Source: Clostridium algifaecis (lineage in GTDB: Bacteria > Bacillota > Clostridia > Clostridiales > Clostridiaceae). From it: a DNA stretch of 64,000 nucleotides. How positions within the stretch are numbered: position 1 is the first letter of the stretch; each line of letters starts with the position of its first letter. Below are positions 8,978 to 18,306 of the stretch, one piece after another. Location: the NCBI RefSeq assembly GCF_017874415.1, contig NZ_JAGGLM010000001.1, positions 124,001 through 188,000 of the forward strand, given 5' to 3'. The translations under genes and the position numbers were made by a program. A model generated the notes under the pieces. It was given only the letters and a program-made list of their open reading frames with translations. It was not told the DNA's origin and made no database searches.

Positions 8978-9367
8978 ATGGAAGAAAATACAAATAATGA
9001 AATTGATATGGGTATCGTGAAAATATCAGATGAAGTGGTAGGAGTAATTGCAGGACTTGCTACTACAGAAATAAATGGTATAGTTGGAATGAGTGCAAAT
9101 CTTGTTGGAGGCATTACACAGATATTAACAGGAAAGAAAAATCTATCAAAAGGTGTTAAGGTAAGTGTAGGAGAAAATAGTGCTGCTATAGATTTATATG
9201 TAGTAGTAGAGTATGGAATTAGAATTCCGGATGTTGCACTTAAAGTTCAGGAAAATGTTAAAAAAGCGGTACAGTCAATGACAGGACTGGAAGTTTCTGC
9301 TGTAAATATACATGTTCAAAATGTTATAATTCCAAAATCCGAAGAAATTGAAGACGATGAAGAATAG
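8978..9367 (+). CDS. Asp23/Gls24 family envelope stress protein
   Basis: The protein has the Asp23 fold: GxVKISDEVVGVIAGLATTEINGIVGM near the start, the loop with SKGVKVSVGENSAAIDLYVVVEYG, and a final VNIHVQNVII strand. Family members sit at the inner face of the membrane in staphylococci and have roles in envelope homeostasis. An upstream ATG at 8951 is in frame, but the one at 8978 follows GGGAGGTG, giving 130 aa. A -10-like TATAAT lies near 8910. The position before nusB is conserved in clostridia. Confidence 0.92.
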   Translation: MEENTNNEIDMGIVKISDEVVGVIAGLATTEINGIVGMSANLVGGITQILTGKKNLSKGVKVSVGENSAAIDLYVVVEYGIRIPDVALKVQENVKKAVQSMTGLEVSAVNIHVQNVIIPKSEEIEDDEE

Positions 9368-9372
9368 TTGAT

Positions 9373-9402
9373 GCACCCTCTTAAAAAAGAGGGTGTTTTT
9401 AT
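9373..9402 (+). terminator. Rho-independent terminator after the Asp23 gene
   Basis: CACCCTCTT (9374-9382) and AAGAGGGTG (9387-9395) form a GC-rich 9-bp stem with a 4-base loop, followed by TTTTT. Confidence 0.92.
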
Positions 9403-9483
9403 ATACTTGAATTGGGACAATAATTTAAAGTATAATATATCTGAAATGATATTAAATATATATGTATCCAAATGGAGGGCAAA

Positions 9484-9921
9484 ATGAACAGAAAAAAATC
9501 AAGAGAATTGGCAATGAAACTATTATTCCAGATGACTATAAACAAAGAGGATTCAAGCAAGGTTATAGAAAATCTAAAAGAAAATCAGGAAACAGAATCA
9601 AATAAAAAAGAAGATACAAATTTGAAAGATATAGATATGGATTATTTAGTAAGGGTTTTGAAGGGTGTTGAAGTTAATAGAGATCTAATCGATTCAAAAA
9701 TACAGAATTATTTAAAAAAATGGAAAATAGATAGATTGTCTAAAATTGATATTACAATACTTAGGATATGTTCCTATGAATTTTTGTACGAAGAGGATAT
9801 ACCTAAAAATGTATCTATAAATGAGGCGGTGGAGCTTGCAAAAGTATATGGAGAAGACAAATCAGCCAATTTTATAAATGGAGTGCTTGGAAGCATGATT
9901 AAAGATGTAAATAAGGCTTAG
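9484..9921 (+). CDS. nusB: Transcription antitermination factor NusB
   Basis: NusB with NusE (S10) binds boxA RNA to promote rRNA antitermination. The protein has the all-helical family pattern: [15 protein letters not shown] at the start, [10 protein letters not shown] in the middle and [26 protein letters not shown] near the end. An ATG at 9472 overlaps the GGAGG ribosome site, so the ATG at 9484 is chosen (145 aa). A lineage-specific charged stretch (Glu/Lys/Asp-rich, about residues 28-50) is inserted between the first helices. It is followed by xseA, a usual clostridial neighbour. Confidence 0.95.
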   Translation: MNRKKSRELAMKLLFQMTINKEDSSKVIENLKENQETESNKKEDTNLKDIDMDYLVRVLKGVEVNRDLIDSKIQNYLKKWKIDRLSKIDITILRICSYEFLYEEDIPKNVSINEAVELAKVYGEDKSANFINGVLGSMIKDVNKA

Positions 9922-9949
9922 TAACTGTATAAAATGTGAGGTAGTCACT

Positions 9950-11152
9950 ATGTATATAAAAGTATTGACTGTATCGGATATAAATAATTATATAAAAAGA
10001 AACTTTGATAATGATTTCATACTTCAAAATTCTTCTGTAAAGGGTGAGATATCAAATATAAAGTTTCACAGCAGTGGACATATATACTTTTCTTTAAAAG
10101 ATGAATATACTAAAATAAACTGCATAATGTTTAGAAGTGCAGCCAGAAATCTAGAATTTATACCTGAAAATGGTATGAAAATAGTAGTAAAAGGCAGAAT
10201 ATCTGTATATGAAAAAGAAGGAGCATATCAGTTATACTGCAATGAAATGAAAGTAGATGGAATTGGAGAACTTTATATAGCGTTTGAAAAACTGAAAGTA
10301 AAATTAGAGGCTAAAGGATTATTTGACAAAGAACATAAAAAGGAAATTCCTGATTATCCATTTAAAATAGGAATAGTAACTTCGCCTACTGGTGCTGCGT
10401 TAAGGGATATAATAAATGTTACAAAGAGACGAAATAAAGCTGTTAAACTTATTGTATATCCATCTTTAGTACAGGGGCAGAATGCAGCCGATAATATAAT
10501 AAAAGGAATTGCTGCATTAAACAATATTGAGGACATTGACCTTATAATTTTAGCTAGGGGCGGTGGGTCCATAGAAGATCTGTGGTGTTTTAATGATGAA
10601 AATGTTGCAGAGGCAATATATAATTCAAAAAAGCCGGTGATAACAGGCATAGGACATGAAATTGATTATACCATAGCTGATTTTGTATCTGATATGAGGG
10701 CTCCAACTCCATCGGCAGCAGCAGAGCTCGCAGTATTTGATTTGAAAAATGCAGAAAATAAAATTGAATCCTGTAAGGATTTTTTAAAAAGTAGTATGGA
10801 AAATATTAAAAATAGTAAAAAAGATGAACTTGCATTTATGAAAAAAAGGCTTGATTTAATCAGTCCTATGGCATACATAGCTAATCAATATGCAAATATA
10901 GATAGAATAGAAGAAATTTTAAATGTAAAAATAAATAGAAATATTACGTCATATAAAGAAAAACTCCATAAAATAAAGGGAATATTGGAAGCCAGCAATC
11001 CTTTTAATATACTAAATAAAGGCTATTCGGTAATAGAAGATGAGGATAAAAATGTAATAAATTCTATAAAAGATTTAACCAAAATAAACAAAGTCAATAT
11101 AATAATGAAAGATGGAGAATCTGAATTTGAGATTTCAAAAATAAAAAAATAA
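9950..11152 (+). CDS. xseA: Exodeoxyribonuclease VII large subunit
   Basis: XseA is the catalytic subunit of exonuclease VII, which degrades single-stranded DNA from both ends. The N-terminal OB fold covers residues 5-105 (VKGEISNIKFHSSGHIYFSLKDE). The catalytic domain has the conserved GIVTSPTGAALRDI, ILARGGGSIEDLWCFNDE and GIGHEIDYTIADFVSDMRAPTPSAAAELA. A coiled-coil region (255-345) and C-terminal strand follow. The 400 aa length is normal. xseB follows after 19 bases. Confidence 0.97.
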   Translation: MYIKVLTVSDINNYIKRNFDNDFILQNSSVKGEISNIKFHSSGHIYFSLKDEYTKINCIMFRSAARNLEFIPENGMKIVVKGRISVYEKEGAYQLYCNEMKVDGIGELYIAFEKLKVKLEAKGLFDKEHKKEIPDYPFKIGIVTSPTGAALRDIINVTKRRNKAVKLIVYPSLVQGQNAADNIIKGIAALNNIEDIDLIILARGGGSIEDLWCFNDENVAEAIYNSKKPVITGIGHEIDYTIADFVSDMRAPTPSAAAELAVFDLKNAENKIESCKDFLKSSMENIKNSKKDELAFMKKRLDLISPMAYIANQYANIDRIEEILNVKINRNITSYKEKLHKIKGILEASNPFNILNKGYSVIEDEDKNVINSIKDLTKINKVNIIMKDGESEFEISKIKK

Positions 11153-11171
11153 TTCAAAGGGGGAGGTATAT

Positions 11172-11396
11172 GTGCCTAAAAAAAATGAAAGTTACGAAGA
11201 TATGATGGTAAAACTTGAAGACATAGTGAGACAGATGGATGGAGATAAAATGCCGCTAAGTGACAGTATAAAAAAGTACGAAGAAGGAATGAAATTGTGT
11301 ACTAAAATGTACAAAGTTTTAAAAGAGGCAGAAGGAAAAATAAATATTCTTACAGAAGAAGGAGAAAAAAATTTAAACTTTAAAGAGGGGAAATAA
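11172..11396 (+). CDS. xseB: Exodeoxyribonuclease VII small subunit
   Basis: This 74-residue helical protein has the family pattern YEDMMVKLEDIVRQMDGDKMPLSDSIKKYEEGMKL followed by a long helix. Several XseB copies wrap the coiled coil of XseA. The GTG start follows a strong GGGGGAGG site. It ends 3 bases before ispA, so the genes are co-transcribed and probably coupled. Confidence 0.96.
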   Translation: MPKKNESYEDMMVKLEDIVRQMDGDKMPLSDSIKKYEEGMKLCTKMYKVLKEAEGKINILTEEGEKNLNFKEGK

Positions 11397-11399
11397 ATT

Positions 11400-12290
11400 A
11401 TGGAAAATGAAACTAAGGGGATAATTGACGAGTTAAAACAAAAAATAGATGTGTATTTGCATGATTATATGGAAGAAAAAGGTTCCTACAATAAAAAAAT
11501 TTATGAATCAATGCAATATAGTTTGGATGCAGGTGGCAAGAGAATAAGACCTATGTTATTCTTACTTACCTATATGATGTATAATGAGAATTATGAAAAT
11601 GTTATTGATATAGCTGCAGCTATTGAAATGATTCATACCTATTCGTTAATTCATGATGATCTTCCTGCTATGGATAATGATGATTTAAGACGTGGAAAGC
11701 CTACAAATCATAAAGTTTTTGGTGATGCAATTGCTGTACTTGCGGGCGATGGGTTATTAAATGAAGGTATGAATATTATGTTTAACCATTGTTTAAAAAA
11801 TAATGATAAAAATAAGATAAAGGCCTGTAGTATAATTTCAGAGAGTTCAGGAGTAGAAGGTATGGTTGGTGGTCAAACTGTAGATATATTAAGTGAAAAT
11901 ATTAAAATACCAATAGACCAGCTTTATTATATGCACAGCAAAAAGACCGGAGCACTTATAAAAGCGTCTATAATATCAGCAGCTGTATATGCCGGGGCAT
12001 CAGAAGATGAAATAGAAAAATTAAATTATTATGGTAAAAAACTTGGATTGGCGTTTCAGGTAAAAGATGATATATTAGATGTAACAGGTGATGCTAAGAA
12101 GTTAGGCAAAAAAGTAAAAAAAGATAAAAATAACAATAAGACAAATTTCATAACTACTTATGGATTGAATAAATGCATTGAAATGTGCAATTCAATTACT
12201 AGCGAGTGCATAGATGTACTTGGCAGAATAAATAGAAATACTAAAAACTTGGAAAAATTAACTTTATTTTTACTGGATAGAGAAAAGTAA
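11400..12290 (+). CDS. ispA: Polyprenyl (farnesyl) diphosphate synthase
   Basis: It condenses isopentenyl diphosphate with allylic diphosphates to give farnesyl (or longer) diphosphate for quinone, carrier-lipid and related synthesis. The first aspartate-rich motif DDLPAMD is at residues 86-92 and the second DDILD at 223-227; GGKRIRP (45-51) binds diphosphate. The 296 aa length fits the short-chain class. It lies upstream of dxs, the first committed MEP pathway enzyme, which is a common pairing. Product chain length cannot be fixed from sequence by eye. Confidence 0.93.
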   Translation: MENETKGIIDELKQKIDVYLHDYMEEKGSYNKKIYESMQYSLDAGGKRIRPMLFLLTYMMYNENYENVIDIAAAIEMIHTYSLIHDDLPAMDNDDLRRGKPTNHKVFGDAIAVLAGDGLLNEGMNIMFNHCLKNNDKNKIKACSIISESSGVEGMVGGQTVDILSENIKIPIDQLYYMHSKKTGALIKASIISAAVYAGASEDEIEKLNYYGKKLGLAFQVKDDILDVTGDAKKLGKKVKKDKNNNKTNFITTYGLNKCIEMCNSITSECIDVLGRINRNTKNLEKLTLFLLDREK

Positions 12291-12356
12291 ATTTTAATAT
12301 ATCTTATTTTGAATATAAAAAAGGCTGTGATATAATAATTAATTGTAATATACTAT

Positions 12357-12390
12357 CCTGAAGGTTTTTACATAAAACTTCAGGTTTTTA
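12357..12390 (+). terminator. Terminator-like hairpin between ispA and dxs
   Basis: CCTGAAG (12357-12363) pairs with CTTCAGG (12378-12384), followed by TTTTT. Transcription of dxs may therefore need its own promoter or read-through. Confidence 0.7.
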
Positions 12391-12438
12391 TATTATTTGT
12401 AATAATTTTTATAGCTTTATTAAAAAGGATAGATGCAT

Positions 12439-14295
12439 ATGTATAGTTTACTCGATAATTATAAGGATATAAATCATATAAAAAAAATGAGTTTCCAGGA
12501 AAAAATCGAGATGGCAAAAGAAATAAGAAAATTTCTCATAGAAGAAGTTTCCAAAACGGGAGGTCATTTGGCATCAAATTTAGGAGTTGTAGAACTTACT
12601 ATGTGCTTGTTTGATGTATTTGATTTTAACAAAGATAAAATAGTATGGGATGTAGGACATCAGTCTTATGTACATAAGATATTGACGGGAAGAAAAAATA
12701 AATTCAATACCCTAAGACAATTTGGGGGAATGAGTGGGTTTCCTAAAAGCTGCGAAAGCAAATATGATTTTTTTCAAACCGGTCACAGTAGTACATCCAT
12801 ATCTGCGGCACTTGGTATTGCAAGAGCCAGGGATATTCAAAACAAAAAATATGATGTAGTTGCAGTTATAGGTGATGGTGCTCTAACAGGTGGAATGGCA
12901 CTAGAGGCTCTAAATGATGTTGGATATAGAAAAACTAAACTTATTATAATATTGAATGATAACCAGATGTCAATAGCCAAAAATGTGGGCGGTGTATCCA
13001 AGTATTTAAACAGATTAAGATTGGATCCTAAGTACAATAAATTTAAACAGGATATAGAAAATACAATTAAGAAGATCCCTAATATAGGAAATGGAATGGC
13101 CAAATATTTAGAAAAATTTAAGAACGGAATAAAACAAATGGTAGTTCCTGGAATGTTTTTTGAAGATATGGGATTAAAATATTTGGGACCTATAGACGGG
13201 CACAATATAAAAGAACTTACAAAAGTACTTAATTTGTCAAAAAAGATAAATGGTCCAGTAGTTATACATGTGATTACAAAAAAAGGCAAAGGATATGAAT
13301 TTGCAGAAAAAAATCCGGGAAAGTTTCATGGTATAGGACCATTCAACTGTTCTAATGGTGAGATAGCAGTTTCTTCTTCAGAAACATATTCTAAGGCTTT
13401 TGGAAAAGAAGTAGTAAAATTAGCAGAGAAGGATAATAGAATAGTTGCAATAACAGCAGCAATGAGGGATGGAACCGGACTTAAAAATTTTTCCGATAAA
13501 TTTCCAGATAGGTTTTTTGATGTTGGAATAGCGGAACAACATGCAGTAACTTTATGCGGCGGGATGGCAAAAGAGGGGCTCAAGCCTATATTTGCGGTAT
13601 ATTCAACCTTTCTTCAAAGGGCATATGATCAGTTAATTCATGATATATGCATACAAAAACTACCTGTAACATTTGCTGTTGACAGGGCAGGAATTGTTGG
13701 AGCAGATGGAGAAACACACCAGGGTATATTCGACCTTTCATATTTGACACAGATGCCAAATATGATTGTTATGTGTCCAAAGTGTACTGATGAAATAGCT
13801 TGTATGCTTAAGTTTGCATTGAAACAAAATGCACCTGTGGCTATAAGATATCCTAGAGGTGGAGACTCTGTATATTTGAATCCTATAAAAAATCTAAAAC
13901 TAGGTAAATGGGAAAAATTAATAGGAAATGGGAAAATAGCCCTCATTGCAGAGGGAAAAATGCTTCAGCATGCCATTTTAGCTAGAGAAAAATTGATTGA
14001 TTTGGGAATTGATGTAATTGTTATAAATGCTTGTTTTGCAAAACCTATAGATAAAGAAATGCTGGAGGATTTAGTGAAAAAAAATATAAACATAGTTACT
14101 ATAGAAGATAATGTAATAAGAGGTGGAATGGGATCTTACATATTAGAATATATAAATACATTAGACAATAAAGTAAAAGTGTTGAATCTTGGATATAAGG
14201 GCTTTGTTCAGCATGGAAAGCCTGATATATTATATAAATTATATGGATTGGACGCCGATGGAATTAAAAATAGTGTGTTGAAAATTTGTAAATAA
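12439..14295 (+). CDS. dxs: 1-deoxy-D-xylulose-5-phosphate synthase
   Basis: This thiamine-diphosphate enzyme joins pyruvate and glyceraldehyde-3-phosphate to start the MEP isoprenoid route. The TPP-binding motif begins with GDGALTGG and ends at NDNQMS; the central domain has [17 protein letters not shown] and the pyrimidine-domain glutamate (AEQ). The ends [13 protein letters not shown] and [12 protein letters not shown] are typical. An ATG at 12433 lies only 4 bases after AAAAGGA; the one at 12439 has better spacing and gives MYSLLDNY (618 aa). The enzyme also supplies thiamine and pyridoxal precursors. tlyA follows after 11 bases. Confidence 0.96.
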   Translation: MYSLLDNYKDINHIKKMSFQEKIEMAKEIRKFLIEEVSKTGGHLASNLGVVELTMCLFDVFDFNKDKIVWDVGHQSYVHKILTGRKNKFNTLRQFGGMSGFPKSCESKYDFFQTGHSSTSISAALGIARARDIQNKKYDVVAVIGDGALTGGMALEALNDVGYRKTKLIIILNDNQMSIAKNVGGVSKYLNRLRLDPKYNKFKQDIENTIKKIPNIGNGMAKYLEKFKNGIKQMVVPGMFFEDMGLKYLGPIDGHNIKELTKVLNLSKKINGPVVIHVITKKGKGYEFAEKNPGKFHGIGPFNCSNGEIAVSSSETYSKAFGKEVVKLAEKDNRIVAITAAMRDGTGLKNFSDKFPDRFFDVGIAEQHAVTLCGGMAKEGLKPIFAVYSTFLQRAYDQLIHDICIQKLPVTFAVDRAGIVGADGETHQGIFDLSYLTQMPNMIVMCPKCTDEIACMLKFALKQNAPVAIRYPRGGDSVYLNPIKNLKLGKWEKLIGNGKIALIAEGKMLQHAILAREKLIDLGIDVIVINACFAKPIDKEMLEDLVKKNINIVTIEDNVIRGGMGSYILEYINTLDNKVKVLNLGYKGFVQHGKPDILYKLYGLDADGIKNSVLKICK

Positions 14296-14306
14296 AGGAG
14301 CTAATT

Positions 14307-15131
14307 ATGGCAGGTACAAAAGAAAGATTGGATTTACTTTTAGTTGAAAAAGGAATATTTGAGTCCAGACATAGAGCACAGGCAAGCATAATGGCTGGAG
14401 AAATATTTGTAGATGGAAACAGAGTCGATAAATGTGGTGAGAAAATTAAAATTTCTGCCAATATAGAGTTTAAAGGAAACAAGCTGCCATTTGTAAGTCG
14501 TGGAGGATTAAAATTAGAAAAAGCTGTCAATAATTTCAATATAGATTTAAAAGAAAAAACCTGTCTGGATATTGGGGCATCAACTGGAGGATTTACAGAT
14601 TGTATGCTTCAAAATGGGGCAAGCAAAGTGTACTCGATAGATGTAGGCTATGGACAGTTTGCATGGAAGCTTAGAATAGATAAAAGGGTAGTTTGTATGG
14701 AAAGAACTAATATAAGATATGTAAAGTTTGAGGACATAGGTGAATATGCGGATTTTGCAAGTATAGATGTGTCTTTTATATCTTTAAAAAAGGTCATTCC
14801 GTCAGCTTTGAATCTATTAAAAGATGATGGAAAAATAATGGCACTTATAAAGCCGCAGTTCGAAGCTGGAAGAGAAAAGGTTGGAAAAAAGGGTGTTGTT
14901 AGAGATAAATCAGTACACGTAGAAGTTATACAGGGAGTAGTGGATTTTATACAAGACAATGGGGTTAAAATAATATCCTTAGATTATTCACCTATAAAAG
15001 GCCCTGAAGGCAATATAGAGTATCTAATTTATTTTACCAAGGATAAAAATTTTAGTGAATCCTTTAAAAGAGAAGACGTTTTATACAAAGTTAATTTAGC
15101 TCATCATGAGTTAAATGGGGAGGAGCTATGA
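14307..15131 (+). CDS. tlyA: TlyA family rRNA 2'-O-methyltransferase
   Basis: The first ~65 residues form an S4 RNA-binding domain (RLDLLLVEKGIFESRHRAQA). The rest is an FtsJ-type SAM-dependent methyltransferase with motif I around LDIGASTGGFTDC (87-99), the catalytic aspartate region ASIDVSFISL and the lysine in ALIKPQFE. TlyA proteins methylate 2'-hydroxyls in 16S and/or 23S rRNA; those with this ~270 aa length are often called haemolysins in older annotation. The gene overlaps nadK by 4 bases (ATGA). Confidence 0.93.
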   Translation: MAGTKERLDLLLVEKGIFESRHRAQASIMAGEIFVDGNRVDKCGEKIKISANIEFKGNKLPFVSRGGLKLEKAVNNFNIDLKEKTCLDIGASTGGFTDCMLQNGASKVYSIDVGYGQFAWKLRIDKRVVCMERTNIRYVKFEDIGEYADFASIDVSFISLKKVIPSALNLLKDDGKIMALIKPQFEAGREKVGKKGVVRDKSVHVEVIQGVVDFIQDNGVKIISLDYSPIKGPEGNIEYLIYFTKDKNFSESFKREDVLYKVNLAHHELNGEEL

Positions 15132-16018
15132 AAAATATAGGAATTAATGTAAATACTACTAAAGACCCTGAAAATAAAATGGTAGATTTTATTATAAAAA
15201 CTATATACAATGTAAATAAAGATGTAAATATAAAAATTTATAAAGATTGTGAAGGTCTAAATACTCAGGAAAGTGACAAATTGGATGTTATAATAGTCCT
15301 TGGTGGAGATGGAACGATACTTAATACTTCAGAGAATATACTGGAGTCAGATACACCTATACTTGGAGTAAACATAGGACACCTGGGATTTTTAACCCAA
15401 ATAGAAGTGAATAATATAGAAATTGCATTAGATAAATTGTTTAAAAAAGATTATGTAATACAAGATAGGACTATGATTGAATGTAGTCTTGATGATGGTG
15501 ATAAAATTGAATCTTATTATGGATTAAATGATGTTGTAGTTTACAAGGGAATAAAGAACAGCATACAAAAATACGATGTATTTATAGACAATAAGTTTTA
15601 TAATGAGTTTAGTGCTGATGGAATTATAGTGTGTACATCTACAGGCTCTACTGCATATAATTTGTCTGCAGGAGGTCCTATAATTCATCCATCTTTGGAT
15701 GCTTTTTGTGTAACTCCAATGTATTCTCAATACCTTACAGCTAGGACCATTGTACTTAACAATAATAGTATAATAACTGTAAAAATCAAAAATGAAAGCG
15801 AAAATTTGTTTTTATCAATAGATGGAAGAGACTGGATTGTTATCAAAGGATCGATTGGTATAAATATAAAAAAATCTAAATATAAAAGAAAATTAATTAA
15901 ATTCAACAACAATTCTTTCTTTAAAACCCTGAGAGAAAAAATTACTTTTGGTGGAAAAGAATATGAAGGTGATATATATGAAAGTGACAAGGCACACAAA
16001 AATACTTCAAATTATTAA
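15128..16018 (+). CDS. nadK: NAD kinase
   Basis: It phosphorylates NAD to NADP with ATP or polyphosphate. The family signature GGDGT lies at residues 59-63 and the second motif, including STGSTAYNLSAGGPI, lies around 178-192. The 296 aa length is normal. The ATG overlaps the tlyA stop, and the end overlaps the argR start by about 40 bases in another frame, so tlyA-nadK-argR-recN form a tight operon. Confidence 0.96.
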   Translation: MKNIGINVNTTKDPENKMVDFIIKTIYNVNKDVNIKIYKDCEGLNTQESDKLDVIIVLGGDGTILNTSENILESDTPILGVNIGHLGFLTQIEVNNIEIALDKLFKKDYVIQDRTMIECSLDDGDKIESYYGLNDVVVYKGIKNSIQKYDVFIDNKFYNEFSADGIIVCTSTGSTAYNLSAGGPIIHPSLDAFCVTPMYSQYLTARTIVLNNNSIITVKIKNESENLFLSIDGRDWIVIKGSIGINIKKSKYKRKLIKFNNNSFFKTLREKITFGGKEYEGDIYESDKAHKNTSNY

Positions 16019-16430
16019 TTCAAGAGATATAGAAACACAAGAAGATCTGGCTGAAGAGCTTAGAAAAGGTGGAATGAATGTAACTCAAGCTACTGTATCA
16101 AGGGATATAAAAGAACTAAAACTTATAAAAGTGCTATCTGAAAATGGCAAGTATAAATATGCCACTATAAATCATGGCCAAAAATCTCTTCCAAATAAGT
16201 TGGCTGTTATATTTTCACAAACAGTTATAGGCATAGAGAATGTGGAAAATTTTGTGGTGATAAAGACTATATCGGGTTCTGGTGCTGCAGCAGCAGAGGC
16301 TATAGATTCTTTGAATTTTAGTGGAGTGGCTGGTTCTATAGCTGGTGATAATACTATATTTGTCCTTGCAAGAGATAAGGAGAGTGCCAGAAATATAACT
16401 CAAAAAATGAAAAAAATGATTTCTGATTAG
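15978..16430 (+). CDS. argR: Arginine repressor ArgR/AhrC
   Basis: ArgR is an arginine-responsive hexameric regulator of arginine synthesis and breakdown. The N-terminal winged helix has TQATVSRDIKELKLIKV (recognition helix). The C-terminal arginine-binding and oligomerisation domain has GSGAAAAEAIDSL and GSIAGDNT. A longer frame starts at 15948, but the ATG at 15978 follows GAAGGTGAT and matches the family N-terminus (MKVTRHTKILQII), giving 150 aa. It overlaps the end of nadK. The location upstream of recN is widely conserved in Firmicutes. Confidence 0.96.
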   Translation: MKVTRHTKILQIINSRDIETQEDLAEELRKGGMNVTQATVSRDIKELKLIKVLSENGKYKYATINHGQKSLPNKLAVIFSQTVIGIENVENFVVIKTISGSGAAAAEAIDSLNFSGVAGSIAGDNTIFVLARDKESARNITQKMKKMISD

Positions 16431-16441
16431 GAGAATTACTT

Positions 16442-18139
16442 ATGCTTCTTCAATTAAATATAAAAAATTTTGCACTTATAGAGAATTTAACAATATCTTT
16501 TGGCCCAGGTTTTAATGTCCTTTCAGGTGAGACAGGAGCTGGTAAGTCCATACTTATTGATGCTATAAACTATATTCTTGGCAGAAAATTTAACAAAGAC
16601 ATGATAAGAACAGGAGAAAATAAAACATTTGTTGAAGCTGTATTTACTATTGAAAATCCAAGAACAAGAGATGCCTTAAATCTAAAAGAAATAAGTTTTG
16701 ACGAAGGACTTGTAATCATAAGCAGGGAAACTTTTCAATCAGGTAGAAGTATTGCAAAAGTAAATGGTAAGTCTATTTTGCTTTCAGATCTCAAAGATAT
16801 TACATGTACCATTTTAGATATACATGGACAACATGAAAACCAAAACTTATTATCAGAAGAGAATCATATGGACTACCTGGATGATTATGGTGAAGGTTCA
16901 ATTAAACATTTAATTGAGCTTTATTTAAAAGACTATGATAAATTAAAAAAAGTTAAAAATAAGATACATAAACTTTCTGGCGATGGCGGAGATGGAAAAA
17001 AATTAGGTGACTTTTTAAAATATCAGATAGATGAGATTAATTCTGCAAATTTAAAAGAAGAGGAAGAAAATGAATTAAACAAGAAATTTGACATATTATC
17101 ACATTCAGAGAAGATAAGCAATATCTTAAATAAATGTTATAATTCATTATATGGTGGGTTTGAGAATAAAAGTTCTGTATATGATGAGATTGGCAATGTA
17201 ATAAAAGATATATCTTCTATAAAAGATATTAATTCCAAAATAAAAAATATAAATAAACTTTTGGAAGATGCATATTATAATATAGAAGAAGCTATAGAAG
17301 AGACAAGGGATATAATTTCAAATGTAAGTTATGATGAAAAGGAACTGGAATACATAAATACTAGAATATATGAAATTAGCGGATATAAAAAGAAGTATGG
17401 AAATACTATAAAGGATATACTTGACTATAAAGACAAAATACAAAAAAGGTATAATGAAATAATAAACAGTGACCATATAGTAGAAGAATTGAAAAAAAAT
17501 AAGGAAGAAATTGAAAAGAGTCTGAGAATTAAAGCTAATGACATTCATTGCAAAAGATGCAGTATTGCAAAGGAATTAGAAAAAAATGTGAAGGAAGAAT
17601 TAAATTTTATAGGTCTTGAAAAAAGCGTATTTAAAATAAAAATTGAACTTACTTCTGAGTTTACGGAAAAAGGTATGGATAAAGTTCAATTTTATATATC
17701 TACAAATCCTGGAGAACCTTTAAAACATCTTGAAAAAGTTGTATCCGGTGGAGAACTTTCAAGAATAATGCTAGCACTGAAAACGGTATTTGTTGATAAG
17801 GATAGAATACCTTCTGTAATATTTGATGAAATAGATACGGGTATAAGTGGAAGAATAGCTCAATGTGTAGCTGAGAAAATGTATGCTATATCAAAAAAAC
17901 ATCAGGTTCTTTGTGTAACTCATCTGCCGCAGATAGCATCTATGTCGGATGTTCACTATCTGGTTTCAAAAGAAGTTTATAATGACAAAACATATACACG
18001 GATTAGAAAACTGGATAATAAGGAAAAAGAGTATGAACTTGCAAAGATGGTGGGAGGTTCAGAAGTTACTAAAATAACTTTGGCTCATGCAAAAGAGCTT
18101 GTAAAAATGGCAAATTTAAAAAAAGTAAAAATTATATAA
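16442..18139 (+). CDS. recN: DNA repair protein RecN
   Basis: RecN is an SMC-like ATPase that acts early at double-strand breaks. The Walker A motif GETGAGKS is at residues 29-36. The protein has a long coiled-coil middle (150-370), an ABC signature VSGGELSRIMLAL and a Walker B with FDEIDTGISG near 465. The 565 aa length is complete. It ends the operon and is followed by a strong terminator. Confidence 0.97.
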   Translation: MLLQLNIKNFALIENLTISFGPGFNVLSGETGAGKSILIDAINYILGRKFNKDMIRTGENKTFVEAVFTIENPRTRDALNLKEISFDEGLVIISRETFQSGRSIAKVNGKSILLSDLKDITCTILDIHGQHENQNLLSEENHMDYLDDYGEGSIKHLIELYLKDYDKLKKVKNKIHKLSGDGGDGKKLGDFLKYQIDEINSANLKEEEENELNKKFDILSHSEKISNILNKCYNSLYGGFENKSSVYDEIGNVIKDISSIKDINSKIKNINKLLEDAYYNIEEAIEETRDIISNVSYDEKELEYINTRIYEISGYKKKYGNTIKDILDYKDKIQKRYNEIINSDHIVEELKKNKEEIEKSLRIKANDIHCKRCSIAKELEKNVKEELNFIGLEKSVFKIKIELTSEFTEKGMDKVQFYISTNPGEPLKHLEKVVSGGELSRIMLALKTVFVDKDRIPSVIFDEIDTGISGRIAQCVAEKMYAISKKHQVLCVTHLPQIASMSDVHYLVSKEVYNDKTYTRIRKLDNKEKEYELAKMVGGSEVTKITLAHAKELVKMANLKKVKII

Positions 18140-18163
18140 ATTGTTTTTATATATTTTAAAGGG

Positions 18164-18203
18164 AAAATCGCTTAGTATTAGGATATTAAAGCGATTTTTT
18201 TTG
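18164..18203 (+). terminator. Rho-independent terminator after recN
   Basis: A perfect 10-bp inverted repeat (AAAATCGCTT at 18164-18173, AAGCGATTTT at 18189-18198) runs into eight T residues. Confidence 0.9.
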
Positions 18204-18306
18204 CAAAAAATTAGATTTAAATGAAAGTATATAATAGCATAATAAAATATTTAAAAGGGCAACTTAAAAATAGAAAAAAAGTAATGCAGACAGGAGGCAA
18301 TAGAGC